Assembly: GCA_027475525.1 (NCBI GenBank)
Contig: JAMWFC010000120.1
Coordinates: 310,001 to 374,000 of the forward strand
Origin: Macrolepiota albuminosa
Lineage: Eukaryota > Basidiomycota > Agaricomycetes > Agaricales > Agaricaceae
Direction: 5' to 3'
Length of the DNA: 64,000 bases
Numbering within the stretch: the stretch's first letter is position 1; the number at the start of each line of letters is the position of its first letter. Below the pieces are notes generated by a model. That model worked only from the letters and a program-made list of their open reading frames with translations, had not been told where the DNA came from and searched no databases. This document shows positions 1 through 12,207 of this stretch, in pieces. A program made the translations under genes and the position numbers.

Positions 1-749
1 GCATAGCCAGCTTCCTCAAGGATGACAATGAGCATTGTTATATAATGACAATAGAACCAGATGTTGTAGATAGCCCTAATAAAAAACCCCAAGCCAACAA
101 GCCCTTTGCTTATCCTGGGGTTTCATTAGAGGAGCACATCACCAGAGACATCAACCAAGGCATGCAGCCAGATGACCTCTAAAGAATATGAGCAGATAGA
201 TGAAAGAATAGAGAAGGTCTCATTCTTATCAAAGCCAGATAAAACATGAGTCAAAGGGAAAACTATTGACCCACAGAATTGAGGAGGGTTAGATTTAGAC
301 AAAACCAAGATAAATCTCAATTTACAACAAGAAATACTTGAGAGTGCAACTGCCACAGATGCTGCACAAGCATGGGAGCAGCATCCCCAACCTCCTGGAC
401 AACAGACCTACAACTCTGATTCAGTAAGGCAGCCAGTAGTGGATAGCTCAGATGATCTTGGAAATGAATCAGGCAATGCATGGGGGAAAATGAACCCACT
501 TGAGAAGATATATTAGATTACCTCCATAATAAATGGAAACTAAATAGAGAAATAGATTGTATTAATAAGATATAGATGTGTTTGCATAAGAAACATAGAG
601 GATGTACTGCCTCTAGACCTATATCAGATGGATTGGCAGCTCTGATACAAAAGGTGGCTGAGAGATCTCAGTCTAAACACCAGTATAAGTCTATGTGAGA
701 TAGAGAAACCAGTTGTAACTCTAAAGCTAGGAGCTGTGCAGGCAATAAC
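1..749. other. CpG-poor degenerate sequence, no gene
   Basis: AT-leaning, almost CpG-free sequence with stops in all frames. Plus-strand reading around 360-720 gives Ser/Gln/Pro-rich fragments that could be the low-complexity N-terminal part of the Gag remnant that follows, but no domain can be recognised. Nothing else is seen here. Confidence 0.5.
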
Positions 750-1570
750 GCTGCCACCAAACCAATCACCAGATAACTACCCATAGTGCTTTGGAAAGGG
801 TGTTCAATTGTCTGAGTAAATGATGTTGGCATAACCTTTCTAACTCAGAACTGGACCCCAGCTCTTCAAAATCATCAGAGGACAGCAGATCAGAATTGGA
901 CTCTAGTTTTAGTGGCCAAAGCAAGGACAGTGAGTCCAGATTTGAGAGTGGGTTGAAATCAGAATCATCTTTCCAACATAGAGGGAAACACCAACTCTGC
1001 AGGTCAAAGCATAAACATTCCTGCCACTTCCAATGGGCAATTATTAAACATACTCTGCCTGAGAGATATAATGGAAGGGTGAACATCCACACCTTCTACA
1101 AGCTCCTAACTCACAAAACTGCATATGTAAAATATGGCTATGTAGAAAAGAAACATCAGGTTATGGTACTTTTGGAGTTCCTGACAAACAAAGCCTACAC
1201 ATTTTACACATGTTCTGTGTTAGTGAAACCCAAATGATGGTCTCTGAAAAGGTTCCTCATAGAGATATTTAATTACTGTTTTCCTAGAGACTTTAGAAAC
1301 TAATGGAGAGAAAAATTCAACAGCTTCATGCAAGGACAGAAGTCTGTTTGCAAATATGTGGCAGACCTGAATGAGTTGTTTATTATTGTAGGATCTAACT
1401 CAGAGCCCACACAGTAAAGCTTTTTAATGGGTTATTACCAGCTTTATGCAAAGCATTGTTATGTGAGCACATAAACTCTAAATACACCTCATGGGAGGAC
1501 ATAGTACATGAGGCCAAATACCAAGAAATGGCTGAGAACATGGACTTGTAGAAAAACATAAACTGAGCAC
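750..1570 (+). pseudogene. Decayed Ty3/Gypsy-type Gag fragment
   Basis: Plus-strand frames, interrupted by stops, read as a retrotransposon capsid. They contain an ERYNG start of the domain, then FLTNKAYTFY, then W-x-L-x-x-F...FNYCFP, then KYVADLNELF and a final SWEDIVHEAKYQEMAEN stretch. This order resembles Gag proteins I know from basidiomycete Gypsy elements. Many stops look like former CGA or CAG codons, and the reading frame shifts at least twice (the longest open part is 896-1237, the C-terminal part lies near 1410-1560). No zinc knuckle or pol follows, because other repeats begin at about 1670. The family is a judgement from motif order; that it is dead is plain. Confidence 0.6.
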
Positions 1571-1675
1571 ATGGCAATAAATGTCATAGTAGTAGACACC
1601 ATGGCTCCTGAGACAGTGTCTCTGAAGCAGCAAAACCTAGCCATAACTATGCAACCAATCAAACCAAGAACTTTT

Positions 1676-1955
1676 TGTTGAAATTGCCTGTTGTATGCAT
1701 TCCACTATCTACTATGATCATTTTTCTACTCCAAGTTCATTCTATCACATGTATCCACATGTGATTATTCTTTATTCACATGTATATAGTTTTCCAGCAG
1801 TATATAAACTGTAGATAGATCACCTGAAGTCCTCACTCTTTCTGACTTTGGACTTCAGGTTAGTAGTACTTTACTTTGCTCAATACACTTTTTCTGACTT
1901 TGGACTTCAGCTCTAGTGACAGTTTTTGTGCCCTGTGCTTTGCCTGTCTTTAACA
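1676..1955. repeat. Candidate solo LTR (about 280 bp)
   Basis: The stretch begins TGTTGAAA and ends TTTAACA, giving matching TGTT...AACA ends, and contains a TATA box (tatataaa, about 1800). An 11-bp perfect inverted repeat (1822-1832 and 1850-1860, acctgaagtcc / ggacttcaggt) lies downstream of the TATA box, and the ggacttcag word recurs near 1902. It separates the Gag remnant from the transposase remnant. No target duplication is visible and no second LTR was found, so the call is tentative. Confidence 0.35.
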
Positions 1956-3190
1956 AGGCCACATCCACAGCACTAGAGGATGTTGAGATGGAATGTCAAC
2001 GGTTATGTGATCTCATTAAGAAACATGGTTATTAGTTGAAAGACATCTTTAATATGAACAAAACTGTCCTGTTTTAGGCATAAGAAAATTTTATTTTCCC
2101 ATGTCAATTACTTACAGATTTTTCACACAGAATAGTACCCAATCAAGGCTTGATGAATAGGCAAACATCTGAAATTAAAGGCAACAAAAAATGATTGACA
2201 TACACATTGACAATGAATGCTTCTGGAACTGAGAAGCTTCTATCATTGATTATTAGAAAGGCCAAATGACCTTATTCTTTTGGAAAGAAAACAGGTGAAC
2301 AGCTTGGATTTTATTATCATAACAATTCAACAGCCTGATTAATGACAGTTATTTATTAAAGGTGGCTTAGCAAATTAGACACCAGATTCCAATGTGAAGG
2401 CTGTAAAACCTGACTTCTTCTAGATAATTTTAGCACACATAGTCCACTGGATGGTCTCACCAACATTTGTGTTGAGAATTTTATCCCAAACCTTACTGCT
2501 CATGTTCAGCCTGCAGATGCTGGAATTATCCATTGCTTCAAAGCTCATTTTTGTGCAGCTCTTATGAATCATGCTATTGATTGCTATGATAGTGGCATTA
2601 CTCCCACACACATTTATGACATCAACATCCTTGAAGCTATGAGGCTTGCAGATATTTCCTAGAACAAAGTTGATACAACAACAATATGTAACTGCTGGTG
2701 CAAAACTAGTATCCTACCTATTTCTCTTCTAAATCCAAAATCCAATACTTGCCCAACTGTTCCAATTTCCTCACTCATTAATGCTGATTCTGTGGAAATT
2801 GCTCTTGCTACAGTTGAAAAAGAAGTTTCTGACTCATTATCTCATCTTGAAAAAATTGGTGTTCTTCATATTCAAAATTGGATGGCTCTTACTGAGTTAC
2901 TTAATCTAGAAGATGAGAATGTTATGCATGATGACAAATCAGATAAAGATATTTGCCAGGCAGTTTTGGAACAACACCAGGCTGAAGAAAATGGGGAAAT
3001 GAACAGTGGAGATGGTAACAAAGCTATTGAGGTGAAGGAGAAGCCAGCCTACTAGGATGCACTTCAAGCTGCTTTGATGCTGAAGGAATATATTGCAGAT
3101 ATAGATCGGTTTGCATGCAAACTCAAGGCCATGCTGCAAAGTTTGGACATCAGACTCACCTCAATAAATTCAATACACTTCAAGCAACTT
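1956..3190 (+). pseudogene. Decayed pogo/Tigger-like DDE transposase
   Basis: A plus-strand reading patched across stops and small shifts gives the order typical of pogo-like (DDE_1) transposases. It has a degenerate FNMDETGLF-like block (here FNMNKTVLF, about 2050, first catalytic Asp changed to Asn), then LTYTLTMNASG (about 2200), GFYYHNNSTA (about 2310), LLDNFSTH with the second catalytic Asp (about 2420), and HVQPADAGIIHCFKAHF (about 2500), followed by an acidic helical tail (2792-3055). It would have cut and pasted its own element in the nucleus. The D-to-N change and many stops show it is inactive. No terminal inverted repeats or TA duplications were identified. The family call rests on motif order and is fairly safe; the exact subgroup is not. 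Confidence 0.65.
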
Positions 3191-3533
3191 CAATTATGGA
3201 TTATTTTGCTCCAAAAAGCTCATTGCTATAAATTATGCATGTTTAGATACACCATTATACTATCTGAGCTAAATAAAAAGTTAAGAAATGACCATATAAT
3301 AATCTTCATACTAACCTATAAGTTGTAATAACCCATAGCTTTTGGCTTTCACCAATAGCTATGAGTTAAGACAGCTTTGACTGCAAGAGGAATCAATAAA
3401 ATAGAGTAACAACCATTACACATTGCTGACAGCAACTGGGTGATGATCCAGAAATAGGCTCATATACAGCTCACAAAATGATGTCAATGAATTAGAGTAT
3501 ATTTATTGGTGGATGCATGAACTTAATAAAAGC

Positions 3534-3573
3534 CCTCTAACTAGAGGTGGATATGTCCACCTCTAATTAGAGG
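3534..3573. repeat. Hairpin with 18-bp arms
   Basis: Arms 3534-3551 and 3556-3573 are inverted repeats with one mismatch and a 4-nt loop (tatg). The inner word cctctaattagagg is itself palindromic. It could be the end of a small inverted-repeat transposon or a cruciform; nothing nearby decides. Confidence 0.6.
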
Positions 3574-5571
3574 GGTTTTGCAGGAACTACAGGTTAGGTG
3601 ATTGGCACCATGTCAATATGCACATGTTCAATTTTTTTTATCACACAATGGTCTTGTTTGGACATGTCAATTTTATGGAGGAGAGTAAGCTATTCTTTGA
3701 CTTTGTTGCTCATGCCAAAAAATATATGCATTATAATACAACTTTACAGTTCTGACAGGGTCCCAGTGTGCTCAAGCAGATGTAATAAAACGATGTGCTA
3801 GATGATAGTGCCTCGGATGCTACCTAGCAGACAGTAAGTGCCATAGCATGAGCAAAGATAGAGAGAAAAAGATGAGTAGCACAGCATAATGTGCCTATAG
3901 GTGGCACTGTAAATGACAAAGACAAGATAGACAAAGCTAGCACCCAACTTAGTGACAAAGTTAGGTAAAGCTAGCACAATTTAAATGCTAAGGGTAACTG
4001 GGTGCTCAAGAGGTTACAATTTGTTGTTATGTACATGTCAAGTAGCTATCTTATATATTATGTGCTACTGTATTTTCCAAGATAAGTCCATCTGCGGCAC
4101 TACCTTGTAGCGCCTCTCCTTGTGGTTCTCTCTAATGGTGACCTGTCAATGGCAACCAATGGCAGCTCTAAATTGACTTAGACTTATACAAGTCTGCTTA
4201 CTTTTAATATAACTCCGATCGGCCAGGCTGTTTCAGGATATGGTTGGAAAATCCTCAACAAATGCCATGAGTGCTAATGTCAGCGCTACTTATTGTATCA
4301 ATTCCTGACAGGTCCAGATGTCAGGTTTAAGTATATCCTGTGCTGCCATTATTGATTCTTTTAGACTTCTGATTGAGGTGCCTCATCAAATGGCAGCATC
4401 TACTGCTGGCCTCTTCTGGAAGTGATCGGGATTTGGTTAGAGTCCCCCTCCTACTGTTGTGTTAGCACTATACATTCTGGGCCTCCTTGGTTCTTGAAAT
4501 AAGTGAATGGAGTGTGCTGAAGGACTGGTAACTGGTGGTTAAGGTAAATGGATAAGTCCTGTAATAAAGCGATAGAGTAGGGCTGCTCTGTATTCAAACT
4601 AGTTGCTAGAGTCTCCAGTATATCAAGTGTTAGTTGGCTTATAATGTCCCTTGATGCACTCAGTCAGAGTAGAAGCCTATTAGCGAGACCCTTTGTAGGT
4701 TGCTCCAAACTCTCACAATGGAAACAAACTTTTCAAGACAATGATGAACCTGACTGAAAATAAGGTAAGTTAGGCACAATTCCCCACTTTGAGTTAGGAG
4801 GCTATGATGCATTGCACAATAAATGTGATACTCATGAAAACATAGCATGGCTCCATACTTTTAAAAACCACTAAGAAAATGTAACTCACCTGCGTCCAAA
4901 ATTTTATTGCCGAAATGCTAGGGTGAGTCTCAGAATAGACTCATGTAGGGCAGGAATGGCCTATAAGTAAGGGGCAAGAATCTGCTCATGTTTCAACAAA
5001 TATTTGTAGAAGGCGTCGCTTGACCAGCAACCAATGGCCTTCATAGCTTCAAACAGTACTCTACATAACAAGTACTCTAGCGTTGTAGTACTTAGTGTAA
5101 GTATTACTGATAGTTCTGGGGCTTTCTTGAAGTCTTAGAAAGTGACCTCTAATCTACACTGGTGCTTGATAATAAGAACTTGATGTATTGGGTGCTTCAC
5201 AGAATATCAAATATCCTGATGGGCAGAAGAAGGTTCTCAATAAACTCCAGCCTAAGCAGTTCACTCCCTGGGAACCACCGAGCCTTTGTCTACCAATAGA
5301 CTTCCAATAAGAGGTGTTCAATAAACTCTAGCCTAAGTGATTCACTCCCTGGGAACCACCGAGCCTTTGCCTATCAATTGCCTGTCTATTCTCTACTAAA
5401 CTTGGGCTATTTATACTGTTTTTCTGGTGCACAGACCACTATCTACACATGACTCTTTTGTTGTCAACTCCCCAGCCTCCAGAACATATTTGATAGTCCA
5501 ATTTCCCTTTTGGGAGGCATGTTTCGGTGCCACCAGTTCCACCATTCAACTTTTTGTTCCACCATTTCTCC

Positions 5572-5725
5572 GGATGTCTCTGATTGCCACTTCCCCATTT
5601 GCTTCAGCTCCATTTAGCATGATCCCATTTATAGATCCTTCTTTCCCCGGATGTCTCTGATTGCCACTTCCCCATTTGCTTCAGCTCCATTTAGCATGAT
5701 CCCATTTATAGATCCTTCTTTCCCC
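5572..5725. repeat. Exact 77-bp tandem duplication
   Basis: Units start at 5572 and 5649 and are identical. This is the only one of the fifteen exact 77-bp duplications that lies outside the nested elements; no gene is affected. Confidence 0.9.
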
Positions 5726-6049
5726 TTTTAGCGCTTCCCTGCATTCCATGCTTCTTTTGACATCCCTCCATGCTTCTTTTCCTTTCCCCTTTCAGTCATG
5801 TCAAATTGGGCATTGTCAGATCTGATCTTGATCTAGATCATCACAAATTGATCCCATTTCGTCACTTCTGCCAGCTCCCATGCTTCCCCTCCCCATTACA
5901 GTGGTTGGACTATTGTTGAGTGGATAGCTTGAGCTGGTCCCTGCCCTTTGTTCTGTACTGTCTGTGTATTTATTGGGGTGTTTTTGGAGATATAATTTGT
6001 TGAGACTGCTACCAGGAGGCTTACAGTTTTCAGCCTTATGATTAAATGT

Positions 6050-7447
6050 TTATTTTGACTTCTGGTGCATGTTGTGTCCCTGACTGCTGGTACAGCGTCG
6101 TATCAGCATCACTCCAATATGCAAACTGTGACCTTGTAAAGGTACTAGATTGGTGGCCTTGGCTGCTTTTGACAAGACTTCTAAGAACTTCTTCTTAGTT
6201 AAGAGAATTGATTTCCTCTTTTTGCTTTTGTACATGAAGAGAGGGCCCTCTTTTAGAGGTTTGTTTATGCAAAAATAATTCTCTAGAGTGCTTTTGGGGT
6301 CTGATAGGCCATTCTGCTTTGCCTATAATACTGTCTTTCCATGGACTGCTGCCTTTGTTTAAGGAAGAAAGAATGCAGTGGATTTCAGACTAAAACAGTC
6401 TGAAGAATGGAAGACGTTACTTGTTTTGACATGTATTGAAGGGTCAAATGATGACAATGGTTGGTACTGTGAACTCCCCTAATCTTGCTGCTGCATAGAA
6501 ACAGGTGGTAGCGCAAGCAAAGACTGCAATGTTTAGTGGGTCTGGATTAGGTGCTGTCACTCCTAGTTGATCATGCATAGCATTCAGAAAAGCTAGCGTA
6601 CATGGCAAGTATTTTTTCTTCTTGGACAAAGCAGGTGCTAATTTTTCTGCTGCTTTCATCAATGTTTGTAATCTTGGTTCATCGATACCCCATTTTAAAT
6701 TGTGTAAGATGTGCCAAGCTCTAATTCCTGCAATGAAGTTTTCAATGGCTAATTGGAGTATGCTCCCGCTGTGGCAGCCATGAAGGCCTCTAATATACTG
6801 TGTGTTACTGGTGCACGCATTTCTTCCATAACTTGCCAGAAATTGCAAAATATGTGAAACAATAGTAGTCTGGTCCCATAGGTGACTTTAGTTGACTCTG
6901 CCCATGCTGCGCTCATCACAGCAAACACATTGTCAGCCTCTTTTTCTGAGAGAGATGTAGAGTTTCCCTCTTCTATCCCATCTCTATGTGGCTTAACTGG
7001 CTTCCAAGACTTCAACCTGTCCTTAGCGGCAACATGAGGTCTCAATATAGAGGGTGTGAGTTCTAGTCTCTTAGGATATGGCATGTGTTTGTGATTGTTC
7101 CACCTCAGATCATGGTCCATTGTTTTATTTCTTTGCTTAAAACCATTACCAATATTCCAATAACCTTTACCATTCATAGACTTGTTACTCAATAACTTTG
7201 TTCAGAGACTCTTGTGAAATGTTGTCCATTTTTTTGCTTTCTCTGACGTCACTAACTTGCTCTCTCTGGACACAGTTTCCTTCTTCATTGACGGAATCCT
7301 CAATGTCAATAACAAATTTGGCAATTGATTCAGGTATTGGGATGGCAGGCAGTAAGAGGCTTTGGTCTGGGTAGTATTTTCTTGATGGACCATCAGCTGG
7401 GTTAGACTTGCTTAGTATATAGCAAGTGCAAACTGAGATGTGGAAGT
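6050..7447 (-). pseudogene. DIRS-like retroelement fragment: RNase H end plus tyrosine recombinase
   Basis: Read on the minus strand, the fragment starts with SKSNPADGPSR (about 7400-7380), a sequence typical of the end of the RNase H domain in DIRS-type retroelements. A tyrosine recombinase follows: a core-binding region (SAAWAESTKVTYGTRLLLFH, about 6900), the first catalytic Arg block (YAAARLGEF, about 6490) and the His-x-x-Arg-like block PLQGHSLHIG (about 6130), where the Arg is now His. The final catalytic Tyr is not found. Several frames and stops are needed, so it is dead. The upstream RT part is missing because family A copy 1 inserted at 7448. DIRS elements use this recombinase in place of a DDE integrase. 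A Crypton is the alternative, but the NPAD-PSR block favours DIRS. Confidence 0.6.
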
Positions 7448-8240
7448 TGTCACGACCCCTCCCCTCCGGGACCACCCTGGGACACCCCCCCCCAGAACTC
7501 CATCTGGGACCCTCTCTCTGACCCCACAAATGTGCCCTGCCATCACAACTATCGACGCTGCCATTACATGCATCAAAGACCACCATCACCCAGCACTCCC
7601 AGCAACCCTGCATCATGGACCCCGGGATCAACCACCATCAAACCACGATCAGCGATTGGATCATGCTACTTGCCTCCAGGCCATCACACATCATGCATTA
7701 TGACTCCCTCCATGCCAATTGATCGCACACCCCACACATGTGATCCCAGTATACAGTCCCCCTCCTGCTACTCAATGCCTTCCAGAACTTGTCCCAGACA
7801 CCCTGGAACCCCAGAGACCTGGACCTGGCCCTGTAGTACTTATAGCGTAGTTCTCCGTTGTATTCGCTAGTCTTGATATTACATTTGATTGCTTGTGTGC
7901 TCTTTGATTAACTGGTATGCACTGAATGGCACACTTGACTGACACGCTCTGACTGGCACTTGTTTGTATGCTCTTAAGATTGGTATGCACTTCGTGACTT
8001 AAACTTCACTAACCAGGCCTCATCCTAGAACTCCCGGTTCTCAACTCAGCTCCATCCCCTTAATTTTTTTGACTTCACCCAATCCCCTGGACTAAGTCTC
8101 TTATTCCAGGAGTCCCCCTGTTTGCATCTTGAACCCTGGAGCTCAGTCTGGAGTTCCAGACACCCAAGTGTCCATAGATCAAGTCTGCCTTGTAAGGGCG
8201 TTGCTTTTCTGGAAAGCCTCCGACTCAGTGGAACCTGACA
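7448..8240 (+). repeat. 5' LTR of A1 (793 bp)
   Basis: Starts tgtcacgacc and ends cctgaca (TG...CA). A TATA-like tatagcgtag lies at 7841-7850, and the predicted transcript start agtcttgatatt at 7869-7880. It is homologous to the LTRs at 46844 and 50895 but CpG-depleted: ccgg words of the younger copies read cctgg or ccagg here. Confidence 0.85.
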
Positions 8241-8253
8241 TAATATCAAGACT
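8241..8253 (+). promoter_or_regulatory. Self-complementary primer binding site of A1
   Basis: taatatcaagact directly follows the LTR and is the reverse complement of agtcttgatatta inside the LTR (from 7869). It does not begin with the TGG of a tRNA primer. This matches Tf1/sushi-type self-priming, in which the 5' end of the RNA folds back onto the PBS. Confidence 0.75.
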
Positions 8254-8273
8254 CTCTCCTTACACCATTCTTG

Positions 8274-10981
8274 ATGGCTACATATACTCACACCTATTAT
8301 CCCATGGGCTACCAGACTGACCTTTACAGATGCCTGATCCCCAACCACTACTCTGCACAGACCCCCCACCCCACTTACTCACCTCTCCTGTACGAACCTC
8401 AACGCCTCCACCACCACTGGGCCCCTGATCCATCCCTTTACAACCTGGGGCCCTCAGCCAGCTGGGCCCCTCTGCCCAACCTAGCCATGGCCCGACCCAT
8501 GGAGGCCCCCTCATACTGGAGCATCCCCAGGGGTCTACCAAAGACTCCACCCATCCTCAGTGGACCTCGCCCAATTCTCTCCCAGCAAGGACCCCTTTGC
8601 ACCCACTCTCTATTATAGTTACCAATGCCCTGCTCCCCAACCCCATGGACCCCCCAACTACGACTACCCCCCTCAACACTACTCAGCCACTGCCCTATCT
8701 GCATGGACCCCTCCCTTGCCAATGGGATGACAACACCTCAAGGAGTATGAATGGCAACAAGATGAAGTGCTCCACTTACTCAGGATCTCACCAGAGAACT
8801 TTGCACAGCGGACAAGGACGCTACTTATGGAATTCAGACATGATGACTTCAAAGGCACTCCAGAGGACTGGGCCCATTGCTTGGTTGAATTCAGAGATCA
8901 CCTCACACAAGGAGAACTCCCAGAGCAGGCTATGGTAAAATACAGATGCAACTTGATTCTCTGCGAAGAGCTGCAGCAACTACTCGACAAAGTCCATGCG
9001 CATCCCCCTCCCCTCGACTCCTCAATGACCCTATGGACCTGGATTGCTTGATTCACATCCAACAGGAACCTCTGGAACCAGCCCCAGCTGCCTCTGCGGT
9101 CCCAACTCCAGAGCAACAACAATAGAAAGAGCGACAAAATGCCTCGGCCATATTGCGGTCTCTCAACCCAATAGGAGGGCTATTTGATCAGCCTGCTGCT
9201 TGCATGGTAGGCTTGTCAACTCGCCATAGGGCTAACTCCATTTCTAGCACCTTTGAGACCTGGGAACAGCCCCAGAGGCCTCTGGAACTGCTCCTATGAA
9301 TAGACAATGCCTGACCCCTGCCCTTGGCGACCTTTGGGAGACCCCAGGCAGACACCCCTAGTATGGATGACATGCTGTGTTATATCAACGAGCTCACTTG
9401 AGGCGACAATGCACAATACCCTGTGCCTGCAACAACTCCAGCACCGCCATCCATGTCCACCTGGGCCCCTTCCGAGCCCAACTTCTGTCACAACCTCCTG
9501 CTCCACTTTGATCCGCAGAACCCCCACGGCCCCTGATGCAAGCCTGACTCTCCTGAGTTAAACATCCTCCACACAACCTGGCACACAACCCAGCACCTGG
9601 CCCCCCCCCCAGATCAACCCAGCATCACCAAACCCTCCCCGACCATCTCTGCCACCCTCAATCGACCCCTGAGGATGACCTCCTGGCCCACCACCTCTGC
9701 TGCCCCCCTGCATGGAGACCCAGACCTCCCCCTGATAGGAACAAACCCTCTTGGGACAACGGGCCTCCCAGCCGCAGACCTCCAGGTGAGCCACCCAGAG
9801 GAGGTCCTCCAGGCAGGTGGGGTCCTGCCCTTAGACACCTTTCCTCTTCAAGGAGGGGAGAGTAACCACTTTTACTATTATTACAACACTGGCCCCCCTT
9901 CCTGCAATACCACTAGACTGGACAACATTCGCAATGCCCTTGCCCATGAAGGGCATCTGGACATCCAAAAACTGATGCATTCACGAGCTGGGACCCCCAA
10001 AAATAGCATACCTTCTTTGCCCAATGTCTTAACACATTTCAGGCAAAGCTGCTCACGTTTCAGGTTGACAGCTCTTGGGTGGCCTTTGCCACCTCCTACC
10101 TCCAGGGAATTGCCTTCAACCACTACACGGCCCTGATCCAGTTCGACCCAAACAATCCGGCCCTCTTTCACTGCCAGACCTTCGTTGACAAGTTCTCAAG
10201 TAAGTTCGGTATCTACAACACTGTGGCTGAGGCCAAGGACAACCTCTTCAACCTCTGGATGTGCCCTAAAGAATGCTTCACCACCTTTATTGTACGTTTT
10301 GAGAAGGAAGCTTACAAAACAGGTTGGAACTACAGCACCCTCTAGTATGCCCTCCGCCACGCACTGTCACAACGCATCAAGGACATCCTCTGACTTGCTC
10401 CAAAACAACCCTCCTACAATGGATACAAGGCCCTTGTCATGCAAATTGACCAGTGCTATTGGGAGGACCATAGCAAATACTCAAACTCCCAGGCCTCCTG
10501 GAACCCTTAGGGAGGACCACCCTGGCCTCCTAGTGAACCTCCCAACCCCCAAAACCAAAACTCTGGCCCCTCCCCATTCTCTGGCGGCTGCCCTCCAGTA
10601 AGTCGTGGCCTACTCAATGCTAACCCTGGCAGTGGTGCTCGCCCCTAGGCCCAACTTAGTGCTGCCATGGCCACCAACAACCCGGGCAACATGCCAAACT
10701 CCAAAGAACCCCTGGAAGACCCCAAAGACCCTGATTTTACTGACAAATGGGATGAAGAAGCCCTCTGGACTAACTGGCTTCAGAAGAAGAGACAACTTTG
10801 AATCGAGGTTCCAAAGGATGTGCAGGAATGGCGGAGAAGGGAAGGTGTCTGCATACTCTGCGGTGAGAAAGACCATTTCATCTCCGAGTGTCCCCAACGA
10901 CAGGCTATGGGACACGCCACCTGGACCTTCAAAGGGGAAGATGCCACCTACGAATATTTGGAAAACAACCTGGCAATTTAG
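8274..10981 (+). pseudogene. A1 gag, decayed
   Basis: Equivalent to the A3 gag: the ATG 34 nt after the LTR, a long Pro-rich region, a capsid-like part (about 9950-10480, SSWVAFATSYLQ-like block readable from 10079) and a CCHC knuckle (C-x2-C-x4-H-x4-C, about 10855-10895). Numerous stops and small indels break it into short frames, and most stops correspond to CGA or CAG codons in A3. It ends at the TAG 10979-10981, as in the other copies. It formerly formed the virus-like particle and packaged RNA; it is now non-functional. Confidence 0.8.
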
Positions 10982-11277
10982 ACCTGGAAGATGCACTAAA
11001 TCATGGAATCAACCCTGATGTCTTCTCCACCCTAGTCTTCTACCTTCACTCCATGACACTCACACAGGACACCCTCACAGCTTATCTACCCTCCCACTCT
11101 TTGCACTCCGTCCTCCTCAAAACCCACCTCACGTCCTCTGGAGACCCCCTCAACACCCTCGTCAACAGTGGTGCATGCCATGGACAACTTCATCAACAAA
11201 GCATGGTCTTCCTCTGCCCCGGAGCCTGCTCAACAACTCCTGGTCCCAGTACAACTCTGCCTCTTTGATGGAGACGC
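10982..11277 (+). pseudogene. A1 pol, 5' end (first protease start)
   Basis: This is the start of pol in the -1 frame relative to gag. It covers the leader and the first aspartic protease active-site region, where the A3 motif LVDSGAT is reduced to LVNSGAC with a following indel. It is interrupted by B1 at 11278; 11274-11277 (acgc) is the left target duplication. The reading continues at 22576. Confidence 0.75.
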
Positions 11278-12207
11278 TGATGACACCCAAAGTTTGGTTT
11301 GTAACAAATATAGTTGTAGTGTTACCGTACCAATTGCTTGCGTTGGGCGTGCTATAAGTGATGTGAGGAGTCCCAGGCAGGTCCCAGAGAACGCGCCTAT
11401 GAAAATGGGGAAAAGTCGGTAAGGGAGGTCGGCAAGTGTAAAGCGCTAAGGTAAAGCGCCTATTAAGGGAGCGGTAAGCAAACACGGCAATATCAACGGC
11501 AAGAACACAGTAAGCTTAGCAAAGTCTAAGCGTCGTAAATGCCTGCCGTAGATGCAAGGCGCGAATAAGTCGAAGGCTAGCGATGAAGTCTGCAGCTGCT
11601 GGCGAGCTCAACGTTGCCGACCGTAAATGAGATCTCGAGCATAAGGGAGACTGAAGTAAGGGGAGCAGGAAACTCTGGTCTATTGTTCTATTTACAAGTC
11701 GGTAAGTACTTTTATACTACAATGAGTTCACCGTCGCCAGTGGCCAATGACGCCAAAGTGCGGTAAACTAGAAAATTTTATAGGGGTAGCTCCACCGGTT
11801 TCAGATCCCTACCGTCCATTCAAGAACCTTAGCAACGCCAGGCAGCAGATCGCGAAGCTAAACCATCAATCCATCACCCTTCTGTTTGTCAGAGCACCTA
11901 AGCGATGTCAGGCGCCAGATTGAGGCGCTAAGCGGTGTCAGACGCCAAGGTCAAACGCCAAGCTGTCCGTCAGTTTTTGATAGATCATCAGGCTTCTTGC
12001 TAAGCGCTGTCATCACTGACTGATGCCATCTGTCAGTTGTCATTCTGTCTGCCATCGGCGCTATCACTGATTGGATCTGCTTCTTGCCGCGCGCGGCCAT
12101 CAAATATTGCCAAAATTGGTTAGTTAGCGTGCACTAAGGTTCCCCGAGCCCGTGCCGTGTTGCCGTAGCCTGCCATTGATGCGCTGATCCTGTATGGGGT
12201 CCTATCA
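11278..12207 (-). repeat. B1 3' LTR (930 bp, left end)
   Basis: TGATGAC...TATCA. It differs from the partner LTR at 21647 by scattered CpG transitions (for example acaccc versus acgccc at its start) and a few indels. In sense orientation a polypurine tract (RC of tctcccccc, from 12208) adjoins it. Confidence 0.9.

Larger units (their letters stand above)
3191..6049. other. AT-rich intergenic or unrecognised repeat sequence
   Basis: About 2.9 kb without a recognisable gene; the longest open frames are under 80 codons and show no motif. It contains an 18-bp-arm hairpin (3534-3573), an imperfect direct repeat with 81-bp spacing (about 5237-5366) and one exact 77-bp tandem duplication (about 5572-5725). 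CpG is scarce, as in old methylated repeat DNA. Confidence 0.6.

Noticed and set aside
3598..3801. Short open frame of 67 codons as a host gene
   Set aside because: No motif, no splice or promoter context, AT-rich composition; a chance frame.
5237..5366. Direct repeat around 5237 and 5318 as another 77-bp artefact
   Set aside because: The spacing is 81 and the copies differ at several bases, so it is an ordinary old duplication.
1..7447. AT-rich, CpG-poor left part as host DNA or foreign DNA
   Set aside because: Recognisable transposon remnants and CpG loss explain the composition; no host gene is visible.
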